Source: Streptomyces albicerus (GTDB lineage: Bacteria; Actinomycetota; Actinomycetes; Streptomycetales; Streptomycetaceae). Taken from it: a DNA stretch of 64,000 nt. Both the position numbers and the translations under genes were made by a program. A model generated the notes under the pieces. It was not told the origin of the DNA. It saw nothing but the letters and a program-made list of their open reading frames with translations, and did no database searches. The DNA lies in NCBI RefSeq assembly GCF_008905045.1, contig NZ_VWMY01000008.1:139787-203786 (forward strand), read 5' to 3'. Each line of letters opens with the position of its first letter. Position 1 is the first letter of the stretch. Positions 38,533-46,927 of this stretch are shown one piece after another.

Positions 38533-40989
38533 TCAGGAACGGTCGGGTGGCGCGTCGATGCTCTGTTCCGCCCAGATCGTCTTGCCCTTGGTGTTGGGGC
38601 GGGTGCCCCAGCGCTGGGTCAGCTGGGCGACCAGGAGCAGTCCGCGGCCGCCCTCGTCGTAGGTGCGGGCGCGGCGCATGTGGGGTGCTGTGTTGCTGGC
38701 GTCCGAGACCTCGCAGATGAGGCTTCTGTCGTGGATGAGGCGTAGTTGGATGGGCGGCTCGGCATGGCGGATGGCGTTGGTGACCAGTTCGCTGACGATC
38801 AGCTCGGTGACGAAGGCCGCGTCGGTCAGCCCCCAGGCCTCCAGCCGGCCGACTGCGTTCTTGCGGGCCTCGGCGACGGCGGCGGGATCGGGGGCGACCT
38901 CCCAGGCGGCGACCCGGTCGCCGTCGAGCGCCCGGGTACGGGCGACGAGCAGGGCCACGTCATCGGCGTGCCGCTGGGGAAGCGCGGTGGCGAGAACCGT
39001 GTCGCACAGCGCGTCCAGCGATGCGGCGGGCTGGGTGAGTGCCTGGCACAGGCGGAAGATGCCGTCGTCGAGGTCGTTGTCGCGGGATTCGATCAGACCG
39101 TCGGTGTAGAGGGCGAGCAGACTGCCTTCCTGCAGTTCGATCTCCACCGACTCGAAGGGAAGTCCGCCCAGGCCCAGTGGCGGCCCCGCCGGAAGGTCGA
39201 GCAGCTCCACGGTGCCGTCCGGGCTCACCACGACCGGCAGCGGATGCCCGGCCCTGGCGAGTGTGCAACGGCGGGACACGGGGTCGTACACGGCGTACAG
39301 ACAGGTCGCGCCGACGTCTCCCGCGGTGTCCCCGTCACCGGCGTCCCACTCCGTGCCCTCCGTCTCGGCCAGGCGGCCCACCAGGTCGTCGAGGTGGGTG
39401 AGCAGTTCGTCGGGCGGCAGATCGATGTCGGCGAGGGTGCGTACGGCGGTGCGCAGCCGTCCCATGGTCGCGGAGGCGTGGACGCCGTGGCCCACGACAT
39501 CGCCCACGACCAGCGCCACCCTGGCTCCGGACAGCGGAATCACGTCGAACCAGTCGCCGCCCACCCCGGCCTGCGCACCGGCCGGGAGGTAGCGGGAGGC
39601 GACCTCCACCGCGGCCTGCTCGGCCAGCCGCTGCGGCAGCAGGCTGCGCTGCAGGGCGACCGCCGTGCCGCGTTCGCGTGTGTAGCGCCGGGCGTTGTCG
39701 ATGCAGACCGCGGCCCTGGACGTCAGGTCCTCGGCCAGTACCAGGTCGTCCTGCTGGAACGGGTCGGGATGCCGGTGACGGACGAAGACGGCCACGCCCA
39801 GGGTGGTTCCGCGGGCCGCGAGGGGCACGGTCATCACCGAGTGGACGCCGAATTCTCGGACACGGGAGGCCCGGAGCGGATCCCGGGCGACCCACTCGGC
39901 GATCGCGGACGCGGTGACCTGGCTCAGCACGGCGCGTCCCGACCTCAGGCACTCGACCGGCGGGGAGCCGGCCGGATACTCGTCCACGTCGCCCGTTGCG
40001 ACGACGGCCTCGGGGACACCCGGAAGCACGGACTGGTGGGCGGCGCGCCGCAGCGCGAGGGAGGGGCCCGTCGGCAGCGATCCCGGGAACTGCTCATGGA
40101 TGTCGTCCAGGGACGTCAGCAGGTCGACGCTGATGAAGTCGGCGAGTTCCGGGACCGCCACGTCCGCCAGCTCCTGCGCCGTCCGCGTCACGTCGAGGGT
40201 GCTGCCGATGCGCCTGCTGACCTCGGCGATCAGCTGGAGGCGTTTGCGGGCCCAGTGCTGCTCCGTGATGTCGTGCGCCGTGAGGCAGACACCCCGGGTG
40301 TGGCCGCCGGAGTCCCGCAGCGGTGACACGAAAACCGACCAGGCGTGCTCGCGGGTCTCGCCGGCCGCGCGCAGATAGTTCTCGCGGTAGTGCGTCTCCC
40401 CGGTCTCCAGCACCCGCATCATGTCCTGCTCGGCCAGCTCGCCCGCCTCGTTGTCCACGATCTCCGCCACGCGCAGCCCGCGCATGTCGCCCTCGGTGAG
40501 GGCCACGGACCGCTCCATGTCCTCGTTGGCCCGCCGCAGACGGAGCCTGGTGTCGTACAGCGCCAGGGCGCAGCTCGGGGACTGCGTGAAGCTCCAGCCC
40601 ACCAGGGCCTCGTCGGCCGGCTCGGGCTCGTCTCCGGTCAGCGGGGAGAGCACCAGCCATTCGCCGCTCCCCTGGTCCGGCGTCCTGTGGTGTGCCAGCA
40701 CTCGGGCCTCGACGCGGTGGCCGTCCCGGTGCCTGAGAGCGAGCTTTCCGTGCCACCTCGGCAACTCGGCGAAGGGCGGAAGGTCCCCTGCGACGGGTTC
40801 CTCGGCGAGCAGGGCGGCCACCGGGCGGCCCAGGACCTGCGCCGACGTGTACCCGAGGAGTCGTTCGGCGCCGTCGCTCCAGCCGGTCACGGTGCCGTGT
40901 TCGTCGACGGTGGCGCGCGCGGTGAGCGCCTCACCGACGACGTCCTGGGGAAGACTCGCTCCCTGGTCGTCGACGACACGCCGCTCCAT
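38533..40989 (-). CDS. PAS-PAS-GAF-SpoIIE phosphatase-HATPase regulator
   Basis: An 818-residue signalling protein. Domains in order are PAS (about 20-110), PAS (about 130-245), GAF (about 255-425), SpoIIE/PP2C phosphatase (about 455-665; metal-binding Asp in GVGGDWFDVI, GDVVGHG, LYTDGL and HADDVAL) and an RsbW-like HATPase (about 690-810; VSELVTNAIRHAE, then DEGGRGLLLVAQLTQRWG). Such proteins in Streptomyces switch anti-anti-sigma factors by dephosphorylation and phosphorylation, linking sensed signals (light, redox or small ligands) to sigma-factor activity. No obvious partner genes adjoin it. The start codon is ATG at 40989; an upstream Met in another frame was rejected. Confidence 0.9.
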   Translation of the reverse strand: MERRVVDDQGASLPQDVVGEALTARATVDEHGTVTGWSDGAERLLGYTSAQVLGRPVAALLAEEPVAGDLPPFAELPRWHGKLALRHRDGHRVEARVLAHHRTPDQGSGEWLVLSPLTGDEPEPADEALVGWSFTQSPSCALALYDTRLRLRRANEDMERSVALTEGDMRGLRVAEIVDNEAGELAEQDMMRVLETGETHYRENYLRAAGETREHAWSVFVSPLRDSGGHTRGVCLTAHDITEQHWARKRLQLIAEVSRRIGSTLDVTRTAQELADVAVPELADFISVDLLTSLDDIHEQFPGSLPTGPSLALRRAAHQSVLPGVPEAVVATGDVDEYPAGSPPVECLRSGRAVLSQVTASAIAEWVARDPLRASRVREFGVHSVMTVPLAARGTTLGVAVFVRHRHPDPFQQDDLVLAEDLTSRAAVCIDNARRYTRERGTAVALQRSLLPQRLAEQAAVEVASRYLPAGAQAGVGGDWFDVIPLSGARVALVVGDVVGHGVHASATMGRLRTAVRTLADIDLPPDELLTHLDDLVGRLAETEGTEWDAGDGDTAGDVGATCLYAVYDPVSRRCTLARAGHPLPVVVSPDGTVELLDLPAGPPLGLGGLPFESVEIELQEGSLLALYTDGLIESRDNDLDDGIFRLCQALTQPAASLDALCDTVLATALPQRHADDVALLVARTRALDGDRVAAWEVAPDPAAVAEARKNAVGRLEAWGLTDAAFVTELIVSELVTNAIRHAEPPIQLRLIHDRSLICEVSDASNTAPHMRRARTYDEGGRGLLLVAQLTQRWGTRPNTKGKTIWAEQSIDAPPDRS

Positions 40990-41323
40990 GGTCGCTCATC
41001 TCGCTCTCGTCGAGTTCTCCACCGCGAGTTCTCCACCGCGTTGAGGCGTCGCTGCTCGGGGCGCGTACCGTCGCGCCGCTCAAGAGCGCCACATGACGTG
41101 CGGTTCAACCCCAAATCCCATTATTCCGCGAGTCGACACCATGTCGCCCGGAACGCCGGGAAGAACCGGATCGGGCGGCGGCAATTTTTATAGTTGAGTT
41201 AGTCAAGTAAACCCGGTTCCGGGATGGGCTGAGTACGGGTACTCACGACATGGCCGCGGTTCCGCCCGACTGTGGAGGCAGCGGTATACGCCGCATCGCG
41301 GGAGAGAACCCGGGAGAGAACCG
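40990..41323. other. Divergent intergenic region with A+T-rich core
   Basis: About 330 bases between the SpoIIE-type gene and the SCO4225-like gene. An A+T-rich segment (41180-41210) contains a MarR-like inverted repeat (41192-41208). A 14-bp unit GAGTTCTCCACCGC is tandemly duplicated near 41011-41038, and CGGGAGAGAACC repeats twice before the rightward ATG. Confidence 0.5.
41192..41208. promoter_or_regulatory. Candidate MarR-like operator
   Basis: AGTTGAGTTAGTCAAGT has inverted arms AGTTGA/TCAAGT (one mismatch) in an A+T-rich promoter zone. The cognate regulator is not encoded nearby. Confidence 0.35.
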
Positions 41324-41683
41324 ATGAACGTTCGCCCGAAGCGCACCCTCGTACGCCTGATGTTCGCCAACCCCGCCTCGGCGGCCTACCTCGGCCTGGT
41401 CGGCGCCTCCGTCGCGGTCGCCGCGAGCGAACCGCTGTGGTCGGAGCACGGGGGCAACTCGTTGATTTGGGTGTGGCCGGCGCTCCTCACCTTCCCCGCC
41501 TCCGGCTCCCTCGCGGCGGTCGCCGCCGTGTGGAGCGTCGAGGAGACTCCCGCATGGTTCCTCGTCGGTGGGATCACCGCCTCCGCCCTGGTCCAGTCCC
41601 TGGCTCTCGGGGCGCTCCTGGAAACCCTGCGAGACCGGCGCCGCGACCGGCGTCCACCGCTCGCCCGTCCGCACGGCGGCTGA
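41324..41683 (+). CDS. SCO4225-like small membrane protein
   Basis: A 119-residue membrane protein with about three transmembrane helices (about 21-36, 46-68, 78-98), a basic N-terminus (MNVRPKRTLVRLMFANPASA) and a basic tail (LRDRRRDRRPP). It matches the SCO4225 family of small streptomycete membrane proteins, for which no function is known. The ATG at 41324 has GGGAGAGAACCG directly upstream. A perfect terminator follows the stop. Confidence 0.75.
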   Translation: MNVRPKRTLVRLMFANPASAAYLGLVGASVAVAASEPLWSEHGGNSLIWVWPALLTFPASGSLAAVAAVWSVEETPAWFLVGGITASALVQSLALGALLETLRDRRRDRRPPLARPHGG

Positions 41684-41686
41684 GCA

Positions 41687-41731
41687 GTGGCCCCTGGAGC
41701 CCGCGCCGGAGCGTCGGGATCCAGGGGCCAC
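41687..41731 (+). terminator. Terminator between convergent genes
   Basis: Perfect 12-bp stem (41687-41698 with 41720-41731), GTGGCCCCTGGA with TCCAGGGGCCAC, and a 21-base loop that can itself fold. It probably serves both convergent genes. Confidence 0.8.
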
Positions 41732-41795
41732 GCGTTCTACGGTCTTCCAGCTCCTGTCAGCGTTGTCCTGTCACCGCTGTCCTGTCTCCGCTCCC

Positions 41796-43481
41796 CTACG
41801 GGGCGTTGATCAGGTCGTGCGGCGGCACGGTCACGGTGCGGGCGCCCGGCTCACCGGCCAGGACGACCTTGCGCAGCGCGACGTTGTTGGCGGTGTTCGT
41901 CTCCTGGAGGCGCTTCTCCGGGTTGGCGATCACCTGGATGTAGTACGTGCCGTTCGGCAGGTCGGTGATGTCGAAGGACTGGCCGGGCAGGAACTGGGTG
42001 TACGTGTCACCGGAGCCGACGTCGAGGACCTCGCGGACGGAGATCGAGTTCTGCTCGCCGCAGGCGGTCGACAGATCGGTGTTGTTCGGGTGCCAGTTGG
42101 CGTTCTTCACCGTGTAGTCGATGGCGTCGGTGTTGGCCAGGCAGAACGCCTCCTTGCCGCTGCGCACCTCCTTGGTCTGGTCCTCGCTCAGCAGCCGGTA
42201 GCTGGCGAAGTCCGTGAAGTGCCAGTGCTCGTGGCCCTCCCGCGGGTCCCACTCCATGGTGCCGGTGGGCGTGTACCCGACCTGCTTGCCGTCCGCGTCG
42301 TAGAAGTACTGGTACGCGTCCATCAGGTCCTTGCCGGGGCTGCGGAAGCCGTCCACGACGAGGGGCGCCGGGCCCGCGTTCCAGACGTTCGCGCTGAAGG
42401 CGAGGTAGTCCTTGCCCGCTACGTCCCCCTCCTCGCCGTCGGTGACGGCGATGTCCCAGGCCGGCAGGGAACGCAGGTCGGGCTTGGGCACGTTCGCCGG
42501 GGCACCCGCACGGCCGGTGGGCCGCTTGGCGGCCGGCTTCAGCGCGGGCGCGATACGCGAGCCGTCGGTGTGGCCGGGTCCGTCGCCCAGGTGGTGCGCC
42601 AGACCGCGGTCCTCGAGCGCGTGCGACAGGGCGGGCGGGGTGGGTGCGTCGGCGCCGCGCGGGCCGTAGTGCTGATCGGCGGCCGTCGAGGGAGCGGCCT
42701 GCGCGTCATGCCCGGCGCCGTGGTGGGCGGACGAGCGCGAGGGGGCCACTCCCTCTCCGCCCTCGTCGTCACCGATCTCCCGCACCGTCACCTTGATGGT
42801 CGGCTGGTCGTCGGGGATGCCGAACAGGTCGCGGTACTTCTTGGCCACCGACACCTTGGCCGTGTACTCGCCCGCCGGCAGGTCCACCGGCTTGTCGTAG
42901 TCGACCGTGCTGGAGTTGGACGCCCAGCCCTTCTCGACGCCCCACACCGAGCCCAGCGTGAACGGATTGGTGGAGCAGCTCTCCGGATAGTGCGAGGTCG
43001 CCGGAGCGTCCGGACGAAGTCGTCCGGAGGCGTTGTTCGGGCAGAAGGTTCCCTGGCTCTGCGCCACCTCCTCGCCGGCCGCGTTCTTGACCGACACGTC
43101 GAGGAAGCCGGGCAGCCCGGAGAAGTCCTTCACCAGCCCGGCGGGCAGCTTCTTCGTCTTCGTGCTCGTTCCGTCACGGAGGATCTGCTGGGCGACGATC
43201 GGGTCCTTGTACGACTTCCGCGTCACCTTGAACTCCAGCGGCGCGTCGTCGACCGTGACGTACGTGCCGAGGTCCAGATAGACGCCGTCCTCCCCCTTCC
43301 AGCGGTTCAGCGTCACGGAGTTCGACGCGGCGATCAGCTTGAGCTTCGGCTTGCCCGCCGGGCCCGCCGGGGCCGCGCCGGCACCGGGAGCGGCCCCGGC
43401 CACGCCGACGACGACGGTGAGCGCGGCTCCGGCTGCGAGCGCCGAACGCTGTAAGCGACTGCGGTGTTGCTGACTGGTCAT
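41796..43481 (-). CDS. Secreted lysyl-oxidase-like protein
   Basis: A 561-residue exported protein. Residues 1-39 are a signal peptide (ALAAGAALTVVVGVAGAAPG). An N-terminal beta-rich domain (about 45-235) carries cysteines (FCPNN, ESCSTN). A low-complexity His/Gly/Ala-rich linker (about 235-305, with HHGAGHDAQ, HALEDRGLAHHLGDGPGH) precedes the lysyl-oxidase-like domain (about 330-560). That domain has the copper-binding GHEHWHFTDFASYRLL motif and conserved cysteines. It could oxidise lysines in extracellular proteins or act as a copper protein. The ATG at 43481 has GAGGAA upstream. It diverges from the epimerase gene. Confidence 0.85.
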   Translation of the reverse strand: MTSQQHRSRLQRSALAAGAALTVVVGVAGAAPGAGAAPAGPAGKPKLKLIAASNSVTLNRWKGEDGVYLDLGTYVTVDDAPLEFKVTRKSYKDPIVAQQILRDGTSTKTKKLPAGLVKDFSGLPGFLDVSVKNAAGEEVAQSQGTFCPNNASGRLRPDAPATSHYPESCSTNPFTLGSVWGVEKGWASNSSTVDYDKPVDLPAGEYTAKVSVAKKYRDLFGIPDDQPTIKVTVREIGDDEGGEGVAPSRSSAHHGAGHDAQAAPSTAADQHYGPRGADAPTPPALSHALEDRGLAHHLGDGPGHTDGSRIAPALKPAAKRPTGRAGAPANVPKPDLRSLPAWDIAVTDGEEGDVAGKDYLAFSANVWNAGPAPLVVDGFRSPGKDLMDAYQYFYDADGKQVGYTPTGTMEWDPREGHEHWHFTDFASYRLLSEDQTKEVRSGKEAFCLANTDAIDYTVKNANWHPNNTDLSTACGEQNSISVREVLDVGSGDTYTQFLPGQSFDITDLPNGTYYIQVIANPEKRLQETNTANNVALRKVVLAGEPGARTVTVPPHDLINAP

Positions 43482-43753
43482 CGATTCCTCGTCTGCGAGT
43501 GCCACGGTCGAGTGGCATCGGACTGGACAGCCCACCATCGGCCGACGGTACGGACGCACCCCCACGCGCCCAGGCCGGATCTGTGAGCAACCTGTGAGAC
43601 TGGTAAATGTGGTGCCTGGGTTGCCTGTTGAGGAAGAAATCAACGAGTGAGTCGAGCTCCGTGGGCGCGTCCCGTCTCCGCCCAGGTCCGCCCAGGTCTT
43701 ACGGACCCGTGACATGCCGCGCGCTGCACTGCTGCCCGGTGAGCCTCCGGTCC

Positions 43754-43759
43754 TAGCGT
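43754..43759 (+). promoter_or_regulatory. -10 element of a likely leaderless promoter (epimerase)
   Basis: TAGCGT ends seven bases before the ATG at 43767 and no ribosome site is present, the arrangement expected when transcription begins at the start codon. Confidence 0.5.
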
Positions 43760-43766
43760 GAGGCGT

Positions 43767-44747
43767 ATGCGAGTACTGGTCACCGGCGGTGCCGGGTTCA
43801 TCGGGTCCCATGTCGTCGAGGCGCTGAAGGCGCGTGGGCACGAGGCGGCCGTGTTCGATCTGCGGGACGGGCTGGACGTGCGGGACGCCTGGGCCGTCGC
43901 CGCCGCGCTGCCCGGCGTCGACGCCGTGTGCCATCAGGCGGCGATGGTCGGGCTGGGGACGGGTTTCGGCGACGCGGTCGAGTACGTGTCCCGCAACGAC
44001 CTCGGTACGGCGGTGCTGCTCAGCGCGATGGCCGAGGCGGGGGTGCAGCGGCTGGTGCTCGCCGGGTCGATGGTCGTGTACGGGGAGGGGCGGTACGAGT
44101 GCGAGTGGCACGGCGTGGTGCGGCCGGGGCCCCGGGCCGTCGCCGACCTGGACGCGGGGCGGTTCGAGCCCCGGTGTCCGCAGTGCGGTGAGGAGCTGAC
44201 CCCCGGCCTGGTGGGCGAGGACGCTCCGGTCGACCCGCGGAACGTGTACGCGACGACCAAGCTGGCCCAGGAACATCTGGCCGCGGCATGGGCCCGGTCG
44301 ACGAGCGGCAGCGCGGTGTCGCTCCGCTATCACAACGTGTACGGGCCTGGGATGCCGCGCGACACCCCCTACGCGGGCGTCGCCTCCTTCTTCCGTTCCG
44401 CGCTGGCCCGGGGCGAGGCGCCCCGTGTCTACGAGGACGGGGGGCAGCGACGGGACTTCGTGCACGTACGGGATGTGGCGGCGGCCAATGTGGCGGCGCT
44501 GGAGGCGGAGCCCTTGGCGGGTTCGCTGGCCGCTTACAACGCCGGGAGCGGGGAGCCGCACACCGTCGGGGAGATGGCTCGGGCGCTGGCCGCCGCGTAC
44601 GGCGGGCCCGCGCCCGTTGTGACCGGGGAGTACCGGCTGGGCGATGTACGGCACATCACGGCGGACTCGTCGCGGCTGCGGGCCGAGTTGGGGTGGAAGG
44701 CCGAGGTGGGGTTCGAGGAGGGTATGCGGGAGTTCGCGCGGGCGTAG
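43767..44747 (+). CDS. NAD-dependent epimerase/dehydratase with CxxC insert
   Basis: A 326-residue extended-SDR enzyme acting on an NDP-sugar. It has the nucleotide-binding MRVLVTGGAGFIGSHVVEAL, the catalytic YATTKLAQEHL (Y-x-x-x-K) and GQRRDFVHVRDVA near the substrate site. A roughly 40-residue insert (about 110-150) contains C-E-W-H and CPQCGEELTPG, resembling a small metal-binding knuckle. The ATG at 43767 is preferred over a GTG nine bases upstream. It is the first gene of a cluster with a two-component system, glycosyltransferase and methyltransferase, and a hairpin terminator lies after its stop. Confidence 0.9.
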   Translation: MRVLVTGGAGFIGSHVVEALKARGHEAAVFDLRDGLDVRDAWAVAAALPGVDAVCHQAAMVGLGTGFGDAVEYVSRNDLGTAVLLSAMAEAGVQRLVLAGSMVVYGEGRYECEWHGVVRPGPRAVADLDAGRFEPRCPQCGEELTPGLVGEDAPVDPRNVYATTKLAQEHLAAAWARSTSGSAVSLRYHNVYGPGMPRDTPYAGVASFFRSALARGEAPRVYEDGGQRRDFVHVRDVAAANVAALEAEPLAGSLAAYNAGSGEPHTVGEMARALAAAYGGPAPVVTGEYRLGDVRHITADSSRLRAELGWKAEVGFEEGMREFARA

Positions 44748-44829
44748 CGCTGCCAGGGAGTGCGGTACGAAGTGCTCCCGCAGGACGTATGGAAGCTGCG
44801 GGCCGTCCGTGGCTTGTCGCGCAGTTCCC

Positions 44830-44851
44830 CGCGCCCCTTACGGGGCGCCCT
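44830..44851. terminator. Terminator between epimerase and histidine kinase
   Basis: GCGCCCC (44830-44836), TTAC loop, GGGGCGC (44841-44847) then CCTTTT. Two further TTACGGGGC copies follow at once, giving alternative pairings. It serves the convergent genes on both sides. Confidence 0.8.
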
Positions 44852-44866
44852 TTTACGGGGCGGCCT

Positions 44867-45979
44867 TTACGGGGCCTCCGGGAGCGTTACCTCGAAGCGG
44901 CAGCCGCCCGGGACGTTGTGGACCGCCGCTCGGCCCTGGTGGGCCTCGACGATGCCGCGGACGATGGCCAGGCCCAGGCCCGCGCCGGCGGGAGGGGTGC
45001 GGGCGTGTGTGCCGCGCCAGCCGGTGTCGAAGACGCGGGGGAGGTCCTCCTCTGGGATGCCGCCGCAGCCGTCGGTGACGGACAGGACGACGCCGCCGGA
45101 CGGGGAGCGTTCGGCGGCGACCGCGACCGTGCCGTCGGTGGGCGTGCGGCGGATCGCGTTGATGAGGAGGTTGCCCAGGACGCGGCTCATCTCCTTGCCG
45201 TCCACGTCGACCGGCACCGATTCGACCCGGTCGCCGACGAGCCGTACCCCGAGCTCGCGGGCGAGCGGGTCCGCTCCCGCGAGCGCGTCGCCGATCAGGT
45301 CGTACACCGAGATCCGGGAGGGCGAGAGGGCCAGCGTCCCGGCGTGTATCCGGGAGAGTTCGAAGAGGTCGCCGACCATGCCGTTGAGGCGCTCGACCTC
45401 CGTGCGGATCTGGCGCAGGTAGCGGTGGGGGTCGGCGGCGACGCCGTCCTCCAGGGCCTCGGACATGGCGCGGAGCCCGGCGAGCGGGGTGCGCAGGTCG
45501 TGCGAGATCCAGGCGACGAGTTCGCGGCGCGAGGTCTCCAGGGCGCGCTCGCGGTCACGGGACTCGGCGAGCCGGGCACTGGTGGCGGCCAACTCCCGGC
45601 TCAGCGCGTCCAGTTCGGCGGTCGCGGGCGCGTCCGGGGCCGCGAAGTCGCCGCCGTCGCCGAAGGAGCGGGCGGCGAGCGTGAGGTCCCGGCTGCGGGC
45701 GACGACCCAGCGGCCCAGCAGCAGCGCGGTCGCGAGGGAGACGACGGCGGCCATCGCGACGACCATCGTGACGACGGTCAGGTCGTGCGGGGACAGGAAC
45801 ATCGCCTGGGCCACGGCCAGCGTCCCGGCGAGCATCGCGGTCACGGCGACGGCGGCGATCACGGTGATCGACGCGGTCAGCGAGCGTCGCCGGACCAGCC
45901 GCAGCACACCCGCCCCGAGGAGGCCGGCCGCGGCGGCGCCGAGGAAGGCGAAGAGGGCGATGAGCAGGAAGTCGCGCAT
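44867..45979 (-). CDS. Sensor histidine kinase
   Basis: A 370-residue kinase. It has three to four transmembrane helices in the first 100 residues (starting MRDFLLIALFAFLGAAAAGL), a HAMP-like linker, the HisKA box LVAWISHDLRTPL and the HATPase with NLLINAIRR (N box), DGCGGIP and GAGLGLAI. There is almost no extracytoplasmic domain, so sensing is probably within or near the membrane. The ATG at 45979 lies two bases after the response regulator stop, so the pair is co-translated. The cognate regulator is encoded directly upstream. Confidence 0.9.
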   Translation of the reverse strand: MRDFLLIALFAFLGAAAAGLLGAGVLRLVRRRSLTASITVIAAVAVTAMLAGTLAVAQAMFLSPHDLTVVTMVVAMAAVVSLATALLLGRWVVARSRDLTLAARSFGDGGDFAAPDAPATAELDALSRELAATSARLAESRDRERALETSRRELVAWISHDLRTPLAGLRAMSEALEDGVAADPHRYLRQIRTEVERLNGMVGDLFELSRIHAGTLALSPSRISVYDLIGDALAGADPLARELGVRLVGDRVESVPVDVDGKEMSRVLGNLLINAIRRTPTDGTVAVAAERSPSGGVVLSVTDGCGGIPEEDLPRVFDTGWRGTHARTPPAGAGLGLAIVRGIVEAHQGRAAVHNVPGGCRFEVTLPEAP

Positions 45980-45981
45980 GG

Positions 45982-46815
45982 TCAGACCGTCTCCTCGGAG
46001 GCCGCGGTGTCGAAGCGGTAGCCGACGCCCCACACCGTCTGGATCAGCCGGGGCCTGGCGGGGTCGTCCTCGACCTTGCCGCGCAGCCGGCGCACATGGA
46101 CGGTGACCGTCGACAGGTCGCCGAAGTCCCAGCCCCACACTTCGCGCATCAGCTCCTCGCGGCTGTACGCGTGGCCGGGGTTGCGCAGGAAGAACGCGAG
46201 GAGGTCGAACTCCCGGACGGTGAGGGCGAGTTCGGCGCCGTTCTTGGTGGCGCGGCGGGCCACCGGGTCGACGGCGAGGCCGGGCGCGTACAGGGGGCGC
46301 TCGGTGGCGGCGGGCCGCGTCCGGCGCAGCACCGACTCCACGCGCAGGACCAGCTCGCGGGGGCTGAAGGGCTTGGTCACGTAGTCGTCGGCGCCCACCT
46401 CCAGACCGAGGATCCGGTCGTCCTCGTCGCCGCGCGCGGTGAGCATGATGACCGGTACGGGCCCGTGGCCGCGTATCCGGCGGCACACCTCCAGGCCGTC
46501 CATCCCGGGGAGCATCAGGTCCAGTACGACCAGGTCGGGCCAGTGCGCGGCGGCGCGGGCGAGCGCGGACGGACCGTCTCCTGCCCGGTCCACGGCGTAT
46601 CCGGCGCGGTCGAGGTAGCCGGCGACGACCTCGGCGACGGTGGGGTCGTCGTCCACGACGAGGACGCGCGTCGGGCTGTCCGGCCCGCGCCTGGCGGGTC
46701 CGGAACCGGGCCCGGAAGCGGAACCGGCTCCGGCACCGGCTCCCGCTCCGGGACCGGCACCGGCACCGGCACCGGCACCGGCACCGGCACCTGGGGATTC
46801 GTACGGCTGCTGCAT
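45982..46815 (-). CDS. OmpR-type response regulator with Gly/Ala repeat N-terminus
   Basis: A 277-residue regulator. The receiver (about 48-160) has LVVDDDPT, phospho-acceptor Asp in LVVLDLMLPGMDG, MLTARGDE and YVTKPFSPREL. The DNA-binding winged helix (about 180-270) ends in TVTVHVRRLRGKVEDD and WGVGYRFD. The first 45 residues are (Gly-Ala)n/Pro-rich, encoded partly by a 6-bp tandem repeat, and are not part of the family fold. A shorter protein starting at an internal codon is conceivable, but the ATG at 46815 is the best-placed start. It diverges from the glycosyltransferase gene across 112 bases. Confidence 0.88.
   Translation of the reverse strand: MQQPYESPGAGAGAGAGAGAGPGAGAGAGAGSASGPGSGPARRGPDSPTRVLVVDDDPTVAEVVAGYLDRAGYAVDRAGDGPSALARAAAHWPDLVVLDLMLPGMDGLEVCRRIRGHGPVPVIMLTARGDEDDRILGLEVGADDYVTKPFSPRELVLRVESVLRRTRPAATERPLYAPGLAVDPVARRATKNGAELALTVREFDLLAFFLRNPGHAYSREELMREVWGWDFGDLSTVTVHVRRLRGKVEDDPARPRLIQTVWGVGYRFDTAASEETV
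46753..46788. repeat. Hexanucleotide repeat inside the regulator gene, six units
   Basis: ACCGGC occurs six times in perfect tandem, encoding alternating Gly-Ala in the N-terminal extension of the response regulator; related imperfect units lie to the left. Confidence 0.92.
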
Positions 46816-46914
46816 GGGTCCAGCGTCGCACCGGCCCGGCCCGGGTGGCGTACGCCTGCTCGGACGTCCGTGTTTCGTAAGGAGCTGGAGTCCGTTTTGC
46901 CCTTTTCGTGTCCG

Positions 46915-46920
46915 TAGGGT
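46915..46920 (+). promoter_or_regulatory. -10 element of a likely leaderless promoter (glycosyltransferase)
   Basis: TAGGGT ends seven bases before the GTG at 46928, without a clear ribosome site. Confidence 0.45.
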
Positions 46921-46927
46921 GAAGGCC

